A DNA stretch of 64,000 nt from Luscinia megarhynchos (taxonomy: Eukaryota > Chordata > Aves > Passeriformes > Turdidae): contig CM067585.1 in NCBI GenBank assembly GCA_034336665.1, positions 176,501-240,500 on the forward strand, read 5' to 3'. The position numbers were made by a program, and so were the translations under genes. Under the pieces are notes generated by a model that saw only the letters and a program-made list of their open reading frames with translations, was not told where the DNA came from and ran no database searches. Below are positions 38,659-49,153 of this stretch, piece after piece (the first letter of the stretch is position 1; each line of letters opens with the position of its first letter).

Positions 38659-39209
38659 TCTTTACTGTAGTAAAAACCACATGTAGGGCACCTAACACAT
38701 ATGTGGAATGAGTTGTGGCAGCTACAGTTTCCTCGTCTCCCACCCTCAGGTTTGTTGCACTTGCACCAGGTCTAGACAAAACTGTTTCTTCAGGCTGTGC
38801 TCTCGATTTCAAGCAGCATTCTGTGTAGTTTCCCTGGTGAATTATGTGCTTTTCACACACATTATGAAATGGGGAGGAACGCATTTTGGAAAAAACCCAC
38901 CACACTGTTGCTGAAACAATTTAATTTTTGCCTATTTTTAGCAGAAGTTTGTGTCTTATCATTGTCTCCAGCTCTTGCTGGAGCAGCAGTGTTCAGTGAA
39001 GCCACACATTTTTGTGTAGAAAGGTCAAGACAGTTTGTCCCACTCGTTATCTGGTATTGGGCATCTCTGCAAGACAGTTTGTGTTTCCAGGAACTGAATG
39101 GATAGTCCTTTTTCTTCTCTCTGAAAGACTAAGCCACTGGGAATTAAGTAAGTTATGACATAAGCCACAAATCATTTTTCTAGGCTTGGAAACAAGGATG
39201 AGTTAGATT

Positions 39210-39465
39210 TTTCACAGACTGGCTTGAGTTGGAAGGAACATTTACACCCATCCCATCCCACCCCCTGCCACGGGTAGGGATACCTTCCACTATCCCAGGT
39301 TGCTCCAAGCCCCATCCAGCCTGGCCTTGGACACTTCCAGGGATCCAGAGACAGTCACTGCTTCTTAGGGCAGCCTGTGCCAGGGCCTGCCCACCCTTAT
39401 GGGCAGGAATTTCTTTCTGATTTCTAGTTAACCCTTCCTTCCATCAGCATAGGTTCAGTTTACTA
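39210..39465 (-). mobile_element. CR1 LINE 3' fragment, antisense
   Basis: Reverse-complement CR1 signatures include GAGTTGGAAGGAACATTTAC, CCACCCCCTGCCACGGGTAG, GGTTGCTCCAAGCCCCATCC, AGCCTGGCCTTGGACACTTC and GGGCAGCCTGTGCCAGGGCC. It is followed by an eroded AATTTCTTTCTGATTTCTAG. Confidence 0.93.
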
Positions 39466-39907
39466 TCACTAAACTTACTGGGTGCCTAAATAAGAGAGAC
39501 TGAAGTGGGCTGGTAGGTAGGAAGGGATGACAGACAGATATTTAAACATGCCTGTTTTATTGAGCCTCTGTAACTCGTCATGGAACAGCCTGAGTGAGCA
39601 GCACTGTCATTTCCAGGGGACTCAGGTGCCATCACTTAATGAGGGCCTTCCAGTGCTCAGGTGCCATAAGGAGGGAACTTGGCTTTCTCGTGAGCATTAA
39701 AGCCTTTTTCAACAGGGAGCTGTTACGGTGTGTTGAGCTACTCTAACATCTTTTAGATAAATCTCTGTGTGTCTGTGCAGGCTGGAAAATGAGGATGATT
39801 TGGTTTAGGTTGGGATTGTGTTCTGATGTCTACAAGAGCAGGACCCATGGAGCTGTGTGGGGATGAAACTGAGTTTAGCCATCATCTGCTCACCAGATAA
39901 TTAGTGC

Positions 39908-40018
39908 AGGGTGGATGGGGCTTGGAGCAACCTGGTCTAGTGGAAGGTGTCTCTGCCAATGCCAGTGGGTTGGAATGAGGTGAGTTTAAGGTACTTTCAA
40001 CTCAAATCATCCCATGAA
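39908..40018 (+). mobile_element. CR1 LINE 3' fragment
   Basis: Sense CR1 3' end: GGATGGGGCTTGGAGCAACC, TGGTCTAGTGGAAGGTGTCT, GGGTTGGAATGAGGTGAGTT and AAGGTACTTTCAACTCAAAT. It lies about 450 bp from the antisense copy at 39,210, so the two are inverted relative to each other. Confidence 0.92.
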
Positions 40019-43000
40019 TGAACCATATATGTTGGAAACAGGGTGAGCAATGAGCACTTGCACTTCTTCTAAGTCTGTTTTGTTTCATGGATTTTGATGC
40101 AGGAAAGAGGGATGAGTATGTATGAATTACACCAAGCCCCCAGCAATATTGTGTGTTCCCTACAGTTGTGCCCTTAGCCAGAAAGAAGGATAAGTGTTGA
40201 GGCTGGGGAGCTCGAGTGTTGGAGGGCTGTAGGGTCTTTGCAGGTACGTCAGGTTCAGGGGGTGCCCCTGCACTGGTTTGCTTTGACATTTGGTGTTCAG
40301 AGTTGCTGATGCCTTGAGAGAAGATCTGTGGAGCTCCTTCTTCATCACCAAAGCACTGACATTCCTGAGGAGGTCCAGATTGTCCCTTGGGGGCTGCTCT
40401 GATTCAGATGAGGCGGGATGTTGGTGATGGGAAGTCACCCCGTGGTGCAGGTGTCCTCAGCAGGGCACAGGAGGTATTTAACTGCTGTGGAAATATTTAA
40501 TACCTTTCTCTTCAGGTTGCTTCCTGTTGCCAAAGCCTTTTTTTTCTGCAGGATGTTCTTCAGCTTAAAAATGTTAGATCTAAGTACGTATTTGTACTGT
40601 TTTCTGATGAGATTGTTACTCTGAAATCTCTTGCTGGGGTCATATCTGAGTTTTGTTGTAGTTTGCTTATTTCCATAGTGTTTAACACCTTCTGTGCTCC
40701 AGACTTGTGAAGAGCCTGCCTTTTACAGAAGAGGCAACCTTTTACAGGCATCAAAGCTTCAGCCTCTACCAAAGAAATCCCCCCGCAAATGAAGTATTTA
40801 CAGTGTGGCAGTTCAGAGCAGAACATTAACACCACTGCTTGAGTGCTCATACAATGTCAGAGCATCTTCCTCCAGCATCCAGGGAGCTCCTGAGACACCT
40901 GCAGGCTCAGCAGAATCGCCTTATGGAATAGCAAGGGAAGAAAATTTAATTTAAATAAAAACCTGCTTGTGGTTTGGCTGTGGGCAGTGCTTTCTCCAAG
41001 GCTGAAGATCAGTGGAGCGAGAACCTTGCTCTATGTGTCTGCTCTGCTGTGGGCTGGGTTAGAAACAAAGTACCACTTGGTACCCATCTCCTTGCAGGAA
41101 AAGTCCTTTTCTTGTGGAATCACAGAATCACAGACTGAATGTAGGGGAAGTAATTTCTGAGCATAAACTTCCAAAGGAGGGAGCCAGCCAGGAGCCCATG
41201 CATTGGAGCAGGGAACTCGGGTCTCGCAGAAAGATGTTTGTTGTACCCAGTGATTTATTGGTGCTGGCAGCTATGAAATGTTTATTGGGAAGAGAAGGGC
41301 TCCTGCATGCCCATCTCTGCATCCCCACACTGCCGAGGGGATCTGGCTGAGCTGCAGTGTGGTTCTCGGGGGATGGAGGAGAGACAAGGAGGTGTTTGCT
41401 CATCGCCAGCCAGACCCACCTTCCTGCACCGGGAAACGGCCGTGGCTGCTTTGAAATGTAAACAAGCCAACAGATCTTGTTCCAAGTTGTTGGTGTTTAT
41501 AGAGAGAAAAGTACATCCAGAGGAAACTTTCTTTTGTGGACTGTCCCTGGGGCTTCCTGCGGCCGATAAGAGCTGCTCCTTAGCTGTGCCCTCCCTACTG
41601 ACATCATCTCCAAAGCTTTGGTTCTGCCTTTTTGGTTTGAAGAGCAACTTGTCCAATGTTGTGTGTTTTGATAACGACTCCTACAAATGTATTTATTTAA
41701 AATAAACACAGTGGGAAGCAACTACAAAGCAGGCTACTCCAACAGCTGGTGCCAGAGGGAGCTGGCTGCTGGTGTGTGATTGTGGTAGGACAGGCTTGCA
41801 GAGCATCCTTTCATCCCATGTGTGCTGGGGCTTTGGGAGCTTTGCCCTGGACATTGGCATAGTGGGTTTGGGGTGAGGTCCTTGGCCTCTTCACTGCCTT
41901 GTGGCATCTCCAGGAATTCTTGGAGAGTTGATGAGAACAGAAATTGGCTGTGTGGTGGCTGGGATTCTCCGCAGTAGGAACCGTGCGTTGCTAATGGGGC
42001 CAGCAGCATCTGTGGCAAGGGATTGCAGGAGAAAGGGGGGCAGACACAAGAGCTGCAAGGATGTGAGATGCTGCCATTGGCAAACTGATCGCAGTTTAGG
42101 CACTCTCTTTGCCTTGTAGCATCCCTGGTCCATCAGGTGCTCATGATGCAGGTTCTCTGCTTGGGTGCCTGTTTTTTCAGTGCAGGTTGTAAGCTTCCGT
42201 TTCAGTGGCCTCTGCCACTCCATTGGATTGGGAATACCCAGAGCAGCTCACAGAGGCAAAATGGTGAGTGGAGAGTAATTCTGTCTTCTGCTTCTGCAGG
42301 AGACCATGCTAAATGTGCCCTGCAGATTGTCCCCAAGACTGGCTGGTGGGGATGACTCCAAGTGAAAAAACCCAACAAAAATCCCAAATCAAGCCCTGTA
42401 ACCTCAGGAAATTTGTGTTGCTGCAGAAACAAATTCAGGGAAGGTCTGTGATGCTGTGCTGATTTAACCATGGCATTAGAAATAATGTGAAATGTTTGCC
42501 TTAAACGCATGGGGAAAGTCCTTTGAAGGGCTGGGAGGGTTTTTCTACTTCAAGCACTCTGGTTCTCTTAGTAGTCAGGATGAGTTAAATTAAAGTTGAT
42601 GAATGCGATAATATGTAGGAGGATGACATCTTGGAATGTTTCTTAATTTTAAGTGTATTTTGAACAAATATTTATACACTGAGGCTCGGGCTGGGGAATT
42701 GAGGCATATTGGATTATGTGCTATTTGCTCAGTGTAAGCAATGGCAATTTATTTCTGCAGATACATGTGATGTGGTGCGCAAAGATTAGTTCTATCCCCT
42801 CTAAAGCATGATTATTTTGGGTCCTCTTTATACCTTAAATAGATATTCTTCTCATGTGATTTCCATCTTTTTGTGTCAACAGCCTAAGCTAAAGTTGAAA
42901 TAAACATTGCATCATTGTAATAGCACAAGCTTTGAAGGAAATCTGCTCTCCATTATGGATGTTGTTTGTAAACCTTTTCATTTGACGTTTTTCCAATGTG

Positions 43001-43124
43001 CAGTGCAAATTTCCTATGAATCTCAAAGCCTGCTGGACTCCACTGGATTCTTCTGGTGCAGAATGATGTGATTGCTCAACACTGATGGGTCCTGTCCCCA
43101 GCAGTGTGGTTTGGTGTGTTTTAG
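40019..43124. other. Intron 1, 3' segment
   Basis: Ordinary intronic sequence. A short GAATCACAGAATCACAGA near 41,118 may be a relic of a CR1 3' end. No exon is supported. Confidence 0.45.
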
Positions 43125-43190
43125 ATCATAGATTCCTAGAATGGTTTAGATTGGAAGGGACCTTAAAGACTATCTTCAAAGCAAACTGTA
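43125..43190 (-). mobile_element. CR1 LINE 3' fragment, antisense, short
   Basis: ATCATAGATTCCTAGAATGG, TTTAGATTGGAAGGGACCTT and AAAGACTATCTTCAAAGC match the reverse complement of the CR1 terminus. A second worn piece in sense orientation may lie at 43,270-43,305 (GGGAGTTGGACTTGGTAATC). Confidence 0.85.
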
Positions 43191-43437
43191 ACAAAAGGAG
43201 TGACTTTGCTTTTGTTGACTTTATAGACTGGAGTCAGCCAGGTTTCCATCCCCTTACAGGCCGTTCTCTTGGGAGTTGGACTTGGTAATCCCTGTGGATC
43301 CCCTCTGCTGTGGTTGTGTGACACGGTGGTGTGCCTGGTGAACATGGAGTGTCTGTGTTTGAGGCTGATTTGAATAGCTCAGTCAGACTTGGGAGCTGAA
43401 CACCTCTTGATTGAGCCCGTGTGCTCCTCTCGTGCAG

Positions 43438-43897
43438 CATCATCATGACAACAGAAAAGAGCCCAGCAGCCGACCCTGACAGCTCGGAGCAGCAGCAAGC
43501 CAAGGAGGAGGACGGAGCTGCTGAAACTCAGAAGCAAGAGGCTGCCCTGGAGGAGGGGGCTCCGCCAGCAGCAGAGAGGCAGCCCCAGAGGCAGAAGGCC
43601 TCCAACGGAGACACCCCCACGCACGACGAGCAGGGCAAGCGGGAGCGCCGCGCCTCCGAGGGCCGCGGCCTCTCCCGCCTCTTCTCCTCCTTCCTCAGGA
43701 GGCCCAAGTCTCAGCTGTCTGCCGAGGACAAGGACACTGATGCTCCTAAGGAGGCGGGAGGTGCCCAGAAAGGCGCGGGATTAGGAGCCAGCCCTGATGA
43801 AGACATCCTGGTGAAAGCCCCGATTGCAGCTCCTGAGCCTGAGCTCAGAACTGACCCATCGCTTGATCTCCATTCCTTGAGCAGTGCAGAAACACAG
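43438..43897 (+). CDS. EPB41: Protein 4.1R, coding exon 1 (headpiece)
   Basis: Protein 4.1R links the spectrin-actin network to membrane proteins. This exon follows a CTCTCGTGCAG acceptor. Coding starts at ATG 43,445 (residue 1; A at -3), the first ATG after the splice, and matches the upstream start codon of 4.1R (MTTEKS). It encodes residues 1-151 and ends in phase 0 at ACACAG/GTACAT. The N-terminal part is acidic and glutamine-rich. At 74-90 it has GRGLSRLFSSFLRRPKSQ, the headpiece segment that in human 4.1R binds Ca2+/calmodulin. The conserved APIAAPEPEL at 125-134 and LDLHSLSSAET near the end match 4.1R rather than its paralogues 4.1G, 4.1N or 4.1B. Use of this start gives the larger isoforms. 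Confidence 0.97.
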
Positions 43898-45046
43898 GTA
43901 CATCACCCCGTTCTGTGAGACGCTGCTGCTTTAAAACGTGTCTTTGTAGCCAGAACTGCAGCAACTTCGTATCCCAGGCTGGTGAGCTTGACCAGAAAAG
44001 GTGGTGAGATGTCAGAGAGGCTCTTGTCAGCTCCCTGTCTTTGATTGTGTACTTCCCACTCTTGCATCCCTGCAGCAGACCTGCAGAGTACCTGTTCCAG
44101 GAATCAGGGTTGCACTCCACATAATTTAAAATGCCCTCTGCTGAATCATTGCTCTGCTGGGGTGTGGCATGTCACGTCAGAGCACAGAGGGCTCACATTC
44201 ATTGAGTCCAAAACCAGGGCTGATTGTCAGGATGTCCTTGGTGTGAGCAGGATCAGGTCAGGTCGTGGATTTGGGAGCGGGTTTCTTCAGGGGCCGCAAG
44301 CACAGCATTTTAGGAGGTGATCATCTGCTTGGCCCGGGCTGAAGCTGAGCCTGCCAAATAGAAATATTTTCTGCTTATGCATCATACAGACAGGGATTTC
44401 TGCATGGCACAGGGGCTAAGCCCAGCTCCTGGGACGTCTGATGTCTGCTCTTTGCAGCCAGGGTCATTTTTCATGCAAAATTTAAAGTTTAAAAATTGAA
44501 AGTAGAAGTTGAGGCAGAGACACCCCCAGGGAACATTCACTGAGCTGTGGCTGGTTATTGATTTGGGGGTGCTGGGTGTCCTTTCTTCCTTCTTGGGTGG
44601 TTACAGCTGTACTGTTACTTGAGCCTGGAGTGGAAAAAGGTGGGTATTCCTTTTCCTTGGCTGGGAATTTCTGATATCACAACCACTTGTGTGTATTGCT
44701 GAGCCAGACAGGGTGAAATCTGGTTTTCTTGCCCACTGCCATAAGTTCAGAGTGGCTCCAGATACCCACAAATGCTCAATTTTGGAGCAATACTTTATAG
44801 ATTCAAGCATTGCCAGTAGGCAATAATTGTAAATTCACCTCCTTAAAATTACCAAGTTGTAGAGAGGGTAGTAGGTAACAGCTTTTTCTTTCTTTTCCCA
44901 AATTTCTGAGCCTCTGAGGACCATGGGATGATCTCTGCTCATGTTTTGTACCTCTGAAGATTTGGATTAGCAGGATGGGGAAGAGGTGGAGATCTTCAGG
45001 CAATTTCAGCCCAGAAATTGTATTTTCAAGGGGAACTTGTTCTTAG

Positions 45047-45142
45047 AAGTGTTTAAGGCCAGGTTGAATGGGTCTTGGAGCAAGATGATCTAGTGGAAGG
45101 TCAGATGACCTTTAAGGTCCCTTCCAACCCAAACCATTCTGT
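45047..45142 (+). mobile_element. CR1 LINE 3' fragment
   Basis: Sense CR1 3' end: GAAGTGTTTAAGGCCAGGTT, GAATGGGTCTTGGAGCAAGA, TCTAGTGGAAGGTCAGATGA and TTTAAGGTCCCTTCCAACCC, ending AAACCATTCTG. Confidence 0.92.
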
Positions 45143-45860
45143 TTTTTTAGTGCATGATTTCTTTATTTATCTCTGATTTGCTGGTCCTGAGCCCATGTGA
45201 ATTTGAACCCCAGCTTTTCTTTATGGGCCTTTCATTTTAGACGATGCATTTGTGTCTTTTTTTTTTTTTTTTCAGTACTTATTTTAGATCACTGTCAGTG
45301 GCTTTCTGAGCTGTGACACTCGGCAGATATTTCTGCTGTGAAAGCATTTGCGAGGTGCTGCAGTTTGATAAATGCTGACCGACAGGCATTAGGAGCTTTG
45401 ACTGATTCCCTGCTTCCAATTGTCCCAGTTCTACTGGAACAGAAGTCAGCAGCTTGTGGACATTATTTAGTTTTTAAATACCTCTGTGCACTTGTGCCTG
45501 GGTGTGATTTCATGAGATGTGATGGGCTGAACAGACAAGGTTTTGCTCTTTCTCTGCTGCTCTGCGCTCCTGCTGCATCCAGCCCCTTCTGGCATCGTCA
45601 CAGCCTGCTGTGAACTCATTTAACCTGCTGAGGTGGCAGAGGAAAAAAAAGAAAAAAACCGCTTCCTTCCTTCTCCTGTCCCCAAACTGCATCTCTTTCT
45701 GCTGTTTGATGGATTAAACTGGCTTGCAAAGTGCTTCCGTGGGCAAAGGAACAGTGGTGTGCAGGCTGCCTTCCCTTTCTGGTGGCAGAGAGCTGCTTGG
45801 TCAGCTCTGATGGCCATGAAACCTCAGCCCTCACCCTCCATTTTAGTGCCACTGTTACTG

Positions 45861-46110
45861 TAAAATCCCACAATGGTTTGTGTTGGAAGGTACCTTAAAG
45901 CCCATCTCATCACCCCCTGCCATGGCAGGGACACCTCCCAGTGTCCCAGCTGCTCCCAGCCCCAGTGTCCAGCCTGGCCTAGGACACTGCCAGGGATCCA
46001 GGGCAGCCACAGCTGCTCTGGGCAGCCTGTGCCAGGGCCTGCCCACCCTCACAGGAAGAATTTCTTCCCACTATTCCATCAAGCCTCTGTCAGTTTAAAA
46101 CAATTCCTCC
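45861..46110 (-). mobile_element. CR1 LINE 3' fragment, antisense
   Basis: Reverse-complement CR1: ATGGTTTGTGTTGGAAGGTA, CCTTAAAGCCCATCTCATCA, CCCCCTGCCATGGCAGGGAC, GTCCAGCCTGGCCTAGGACA, GGGCAGCCTGTGCCAGGGCC and GGAAGAATTTCTTCCCACTA. Confidence 0.93.
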
Positions 46111-46508
46111 ATACCATGCCAAGGGCCAGTGCACTGGAACAACAGCTACACCAGAGTGGCAGTGGGAGCAGTGGGAGTCCTGCCTGGGAGGGAAAAAACC
46201 TTCCTGGTCCAGAAGGTGCTGTCACTAACACTGTGAGTCCATGAATGCATGATGTGATCTGGCCTGATTTGTCTAATCAACCCTTACTTCTTTCTTGTTG
46301 CATCCTTTACAAAATAAAAACTTGAAAAGTACTTGGAAGAGTTTTAAAAATTAGTACCATTCCCTTGGTCACCCCAGCTGCTGCTCCAGGGTCCTGGGTT
46401 ACAGGTTAAAATGGGATAATGAATTCTCACTGAGATCCCAGCCCTGCAATGCTTGTTCCATGTGATGCTTTGTTTGTTTGTTTGACACCTCTAAATTGGG
46501 GATTTCAG

Positions 46509-46739
46509 CCTGCTCAGGAGGAGAGGAGGGACTACCAGGAGCCAGAGGGAAGAGACCTCGAGGACAGAGAAGAAGGGGAAGCAAAGGAAGAGGGTGCCAA
46601 GCCAGAACCGAAACCAGAGGCTGTGGGGACTAAAGCAGACAAGGATTTGAAAGCTGCCCAAAAAACAGTGAAAAGACACAGAAGCATGTACTGCAAAGTC
46701 GTCTTGCTGGATGACACCATTTTTGAGTGTTCTGTGGAT
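46509..46739 (+). CDS. EPB41: Protein 4.1R, coding exon 2 (downstream start codon)
   Basis: 231 bp, phase 0 to 0, residues 152-228. The acceptor is GGGGATTTCAG and the donor GTGGAT/GTAAGT. The first 59 codons are a highly charged, Glu-rich stretch (PAQEERRDYQEPE at the start) that belongs to the headpiece. Residue 211 is the Met of RHRSMYCKVVLLDD at 46,686-46,688, equivalent to the internal start that gives the 80-kDa erythroid form in mammals. It has A at -3. The exon ends in FECSVD, the first strand region of the FERM F1 lobe. Mammals have Glu where this sequence has Asp at the exon end. Both start codons are therefore retained. Confidence 0.97.
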
Positions 46740-49048
46740 GTAAGTACTTTGGGGCTTTGGTTCTGCTTCTCCTCTCTTCCCTCTCCCTTCTGCTTCTCTT
46801 GAAAAATCACCACAAACATGATTTAGTAGGGGTCTAATGTGCTGCCAGGGAATTACATGGCAGGTTTTACTGCAGAATAAGCCTGCTGTAAGCTATAACA
46901 ACTTATTTAGTGTGTTGTAGAAACCTCTGGGTACTAGGAATCTTTATTTTTTATTGTTTTACTATTCCAGGGTGCCTTACTTTGTAAAGGTGGGGGGAAG
47001 TTTAAAAAAAAGCCCAAACCCAAATTTTGTAATACTTGCTGTTCACGATCTCTCTCATTTGTATCCCAGGCAAGAGTTTAGGTTTTTGGGGTAGGTTGCA
47101 ATTGTCTTAAGTAACTTTTGCCTCCTTGGCTTTCAGTAAAATGGGTTGCATAAAATAGATTTGTGCTTTTCGAGTCTCTCAAGGTGCCTTTACTTCTCAG
47201 GCTGCTGATTAACTTACCTCCTGGTGCTTGGGTGTAAAGAAAAAACACACTGTGTTTAGCCTGCAGTTGAATATATTTCCAGTAAACAATTTAAAATTAT
47301 ATTGACTAAGAGCACTGCAACCCCCTTCATGTAAGAGCTTTTTTTCTCCTTCATTTTGTGCATTCTCTCACAGGGCTGTGGTGCTGTCAGGGCAATAAAA
47401 AGAGAGCAGAAATCCCTATTTTAATATTGAAGTACTTGTCCAGAATATTAATAAAATGGTACTTACCATTGGAGCATACTTCCACCAGCTTGTTTTCCCG
47501 CAGTCCTGCTGGTAAATGAGCCAGGAGAGGGTATCTGGGCACAGGGCTCCTTGTGGGAACAATCACCTTGGGTGATCCTGGGCAAGTAGGTCAGTGCTGA
47601 GTGTTTGTGTAACGATGGAGCTGCTGGTACTGTCTGGGATCAGCTCAAAGTACCACTGCCCCCATCACCTTCCCCTTGGCCAGGGACATTGTGTGCAGCC
47701 CCAAGGAGCCTCTTCCCCAAAACCCAGAGAAAGCTGTGGCTGTGTGCCTTGGTTTGCTGCAGCCGTGCCTTTGGATACCATTGTGGACAGGGAGAGCAGG
47801 ACGTGAGAACTGTCTCTCTGTAGGTCCAGGGTGTCGTGGTGGGCACTGCAGAGGGTTAGGGGGGCCTCTGTGTCAGAAAGCCCTCTTAACTGAGAAGCAC
47901 CCTTGACTTCAGCGCCAGTATATTTCTGCTCTGGTCTTTTGAGAATTTATTAAGATTTAATAGGGAAGGAATTGCAAAGGTGTAGGCAAAGAGCAGCACA
48001 AATGCCTTTATCCAAGGAAAATTAGTGTTTTCGGGCATCCTTTCTGACTGACAGCCCTGGAAGCTTTTATATCAGTGCCAGTTCCTTGAGGAATACCCAG
48101 GCTAACACATACATTATGTTACCTATAGAGTCACAATGTGTGCACAAAGGATCTGACAGCTGAAAAGCTGGAATAAAGCCAAGGAATAAAATGAGGCAGG
48201 GGTCTTGGAGCAGTTGCCATGCAGAGATGACTTACAGGAGAGCTGGGGGCATTAGTGAAGTTGATTTTGCATCACTGGAACTGCACTTCCTTCAAGCAGA
48301 GCCTCCAGTGGAATAAGCTGCTTCTGGTTGCCACAGTCTTTTGCCTCAGGGATGTTTTCCTTCATGCTTTTGGACTAAAGGGGTGTCTGGTTCTTGGGTC
48401 AGTTCACTTCTGCAGGATATGGGGGAAACAAAAAGAGGACATTGGAGTGCTCAGGGTGTATTTATAGAGGCAGGAAGCTGTGTGCTGAGCAGCTTTGTGC
48501 CCATGAGGCAGCTGGCAGAAGCTGGTTTTCATCAGAGGAGCAGGGTGATGGAGAAGCCATGGAAATCATGGGCTTTGGTTATGTGCTGCTGTCTTTTTTT
48601 CTGAACCTAAGGAAAGTCAGGTTGCCCCTGAAATGAATAATAGGCTGTAGCAGCAGTTTCATCCCTTGATCCACACCCGATTGTCTGTTAGCCTGGACCT
48701 GGGAGATAACAGCACTGTAGATGTGCCTGGGGAGGGGAAACCTGTACAGATCCTTGGCGTCTCTTGAGCTGTGTTGGGAAGTCCAGCTTTGGGGGATTTT
48801 CAGACATGGAGAGATACCCAGTGTGGTTCTTGTTGCCTCCATGGAATTTTTATGTCTTGTGCCTTTTCCTGTAAGGAATCCTTGCTCTGGAACAGCCAGG
48901 AGATACGATTTGGAGCTACACAGGACCCTTTTTCCCCTTACTGATAGTGCACTGTGTGGTTTGATCCTGTTTGCTTCCTCCCCTCTCCTGTGAACAAAGA
49001 TGGGCAAAACCCAACCCTGTCCTACAGGATTTCTTTGTCTATTTGCAG
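46740..49048 (+). other. EPB41: EPB41 intron after coding exon 2
   Basis: Ordinary intron with no recognised repeat and no further supported exon. Bounded by GTAAGT and a CTATTTGCAG acceptor. Confidence 0.65.
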
Positions 49049-49153
49049 AAGCACGCCAAGGGACAGGATCTACTTAAAAAAGTCTGTGACCACCTCAATC
49101 TGCTGGAAGAAGACTACTTTGGTTTGGCCATATGGGACACACCAACATCCAGG
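49049..49153 (+). CDS. EPB41: Protein 4.1R, coding exon 3 (FERM F1)
   Basis: 105 bp, phase 0 to 0, residues 229-263. It starts KHAKGQDLLKKV and ends LAIWDTPTSR at an AGG/GTAAGC donor. It carries LEEDY at 247-251, the motif reported to contact band 3 (the anion exchanger) in the 30-kDa membrane-binding domain of human 4.1R. The length equals the mammalian exon 5, which is alternatively spliced there. Skipping it would keep the frame. The TPTSR end differs from the mammalian NATSK. Confidence 0.97.

Larger units (their letters stand above)
16582..43437 (+). other. EPB41: EPB41 intron 1 (about 27 kb)
   Basis: The intron runs from the GTAAGC donor to the CTCTCGTGCAG acceptor. It holds a large minisatellite near its 5' end and CR1 fragments at 24,298, 35,780, 38,537, 39,210, 39,908 and 43,125. 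A G-rich purine run (about 31,905-32,055) and a GC-richer patch (about 37,050-37,600) also occur. I saw no other exon, RNA gene or complete element. Alternative first exons, known in mammalian EPB41, could hide here. Confidence 0.65.
43898..46508 (+). other. EPB41: EPB41 intron after coding exon 1
   Basis: Ordinary intron bounded by GTACAT and a GGGGATTTCAG acceptor. It contains two CR1 fragments (45,047 and 45,861) and a long T run (45,259-45,275). No further exon is supported. In mammals alternative acceptors of the following exons decide which start codon is used. Confidence 0.7.
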
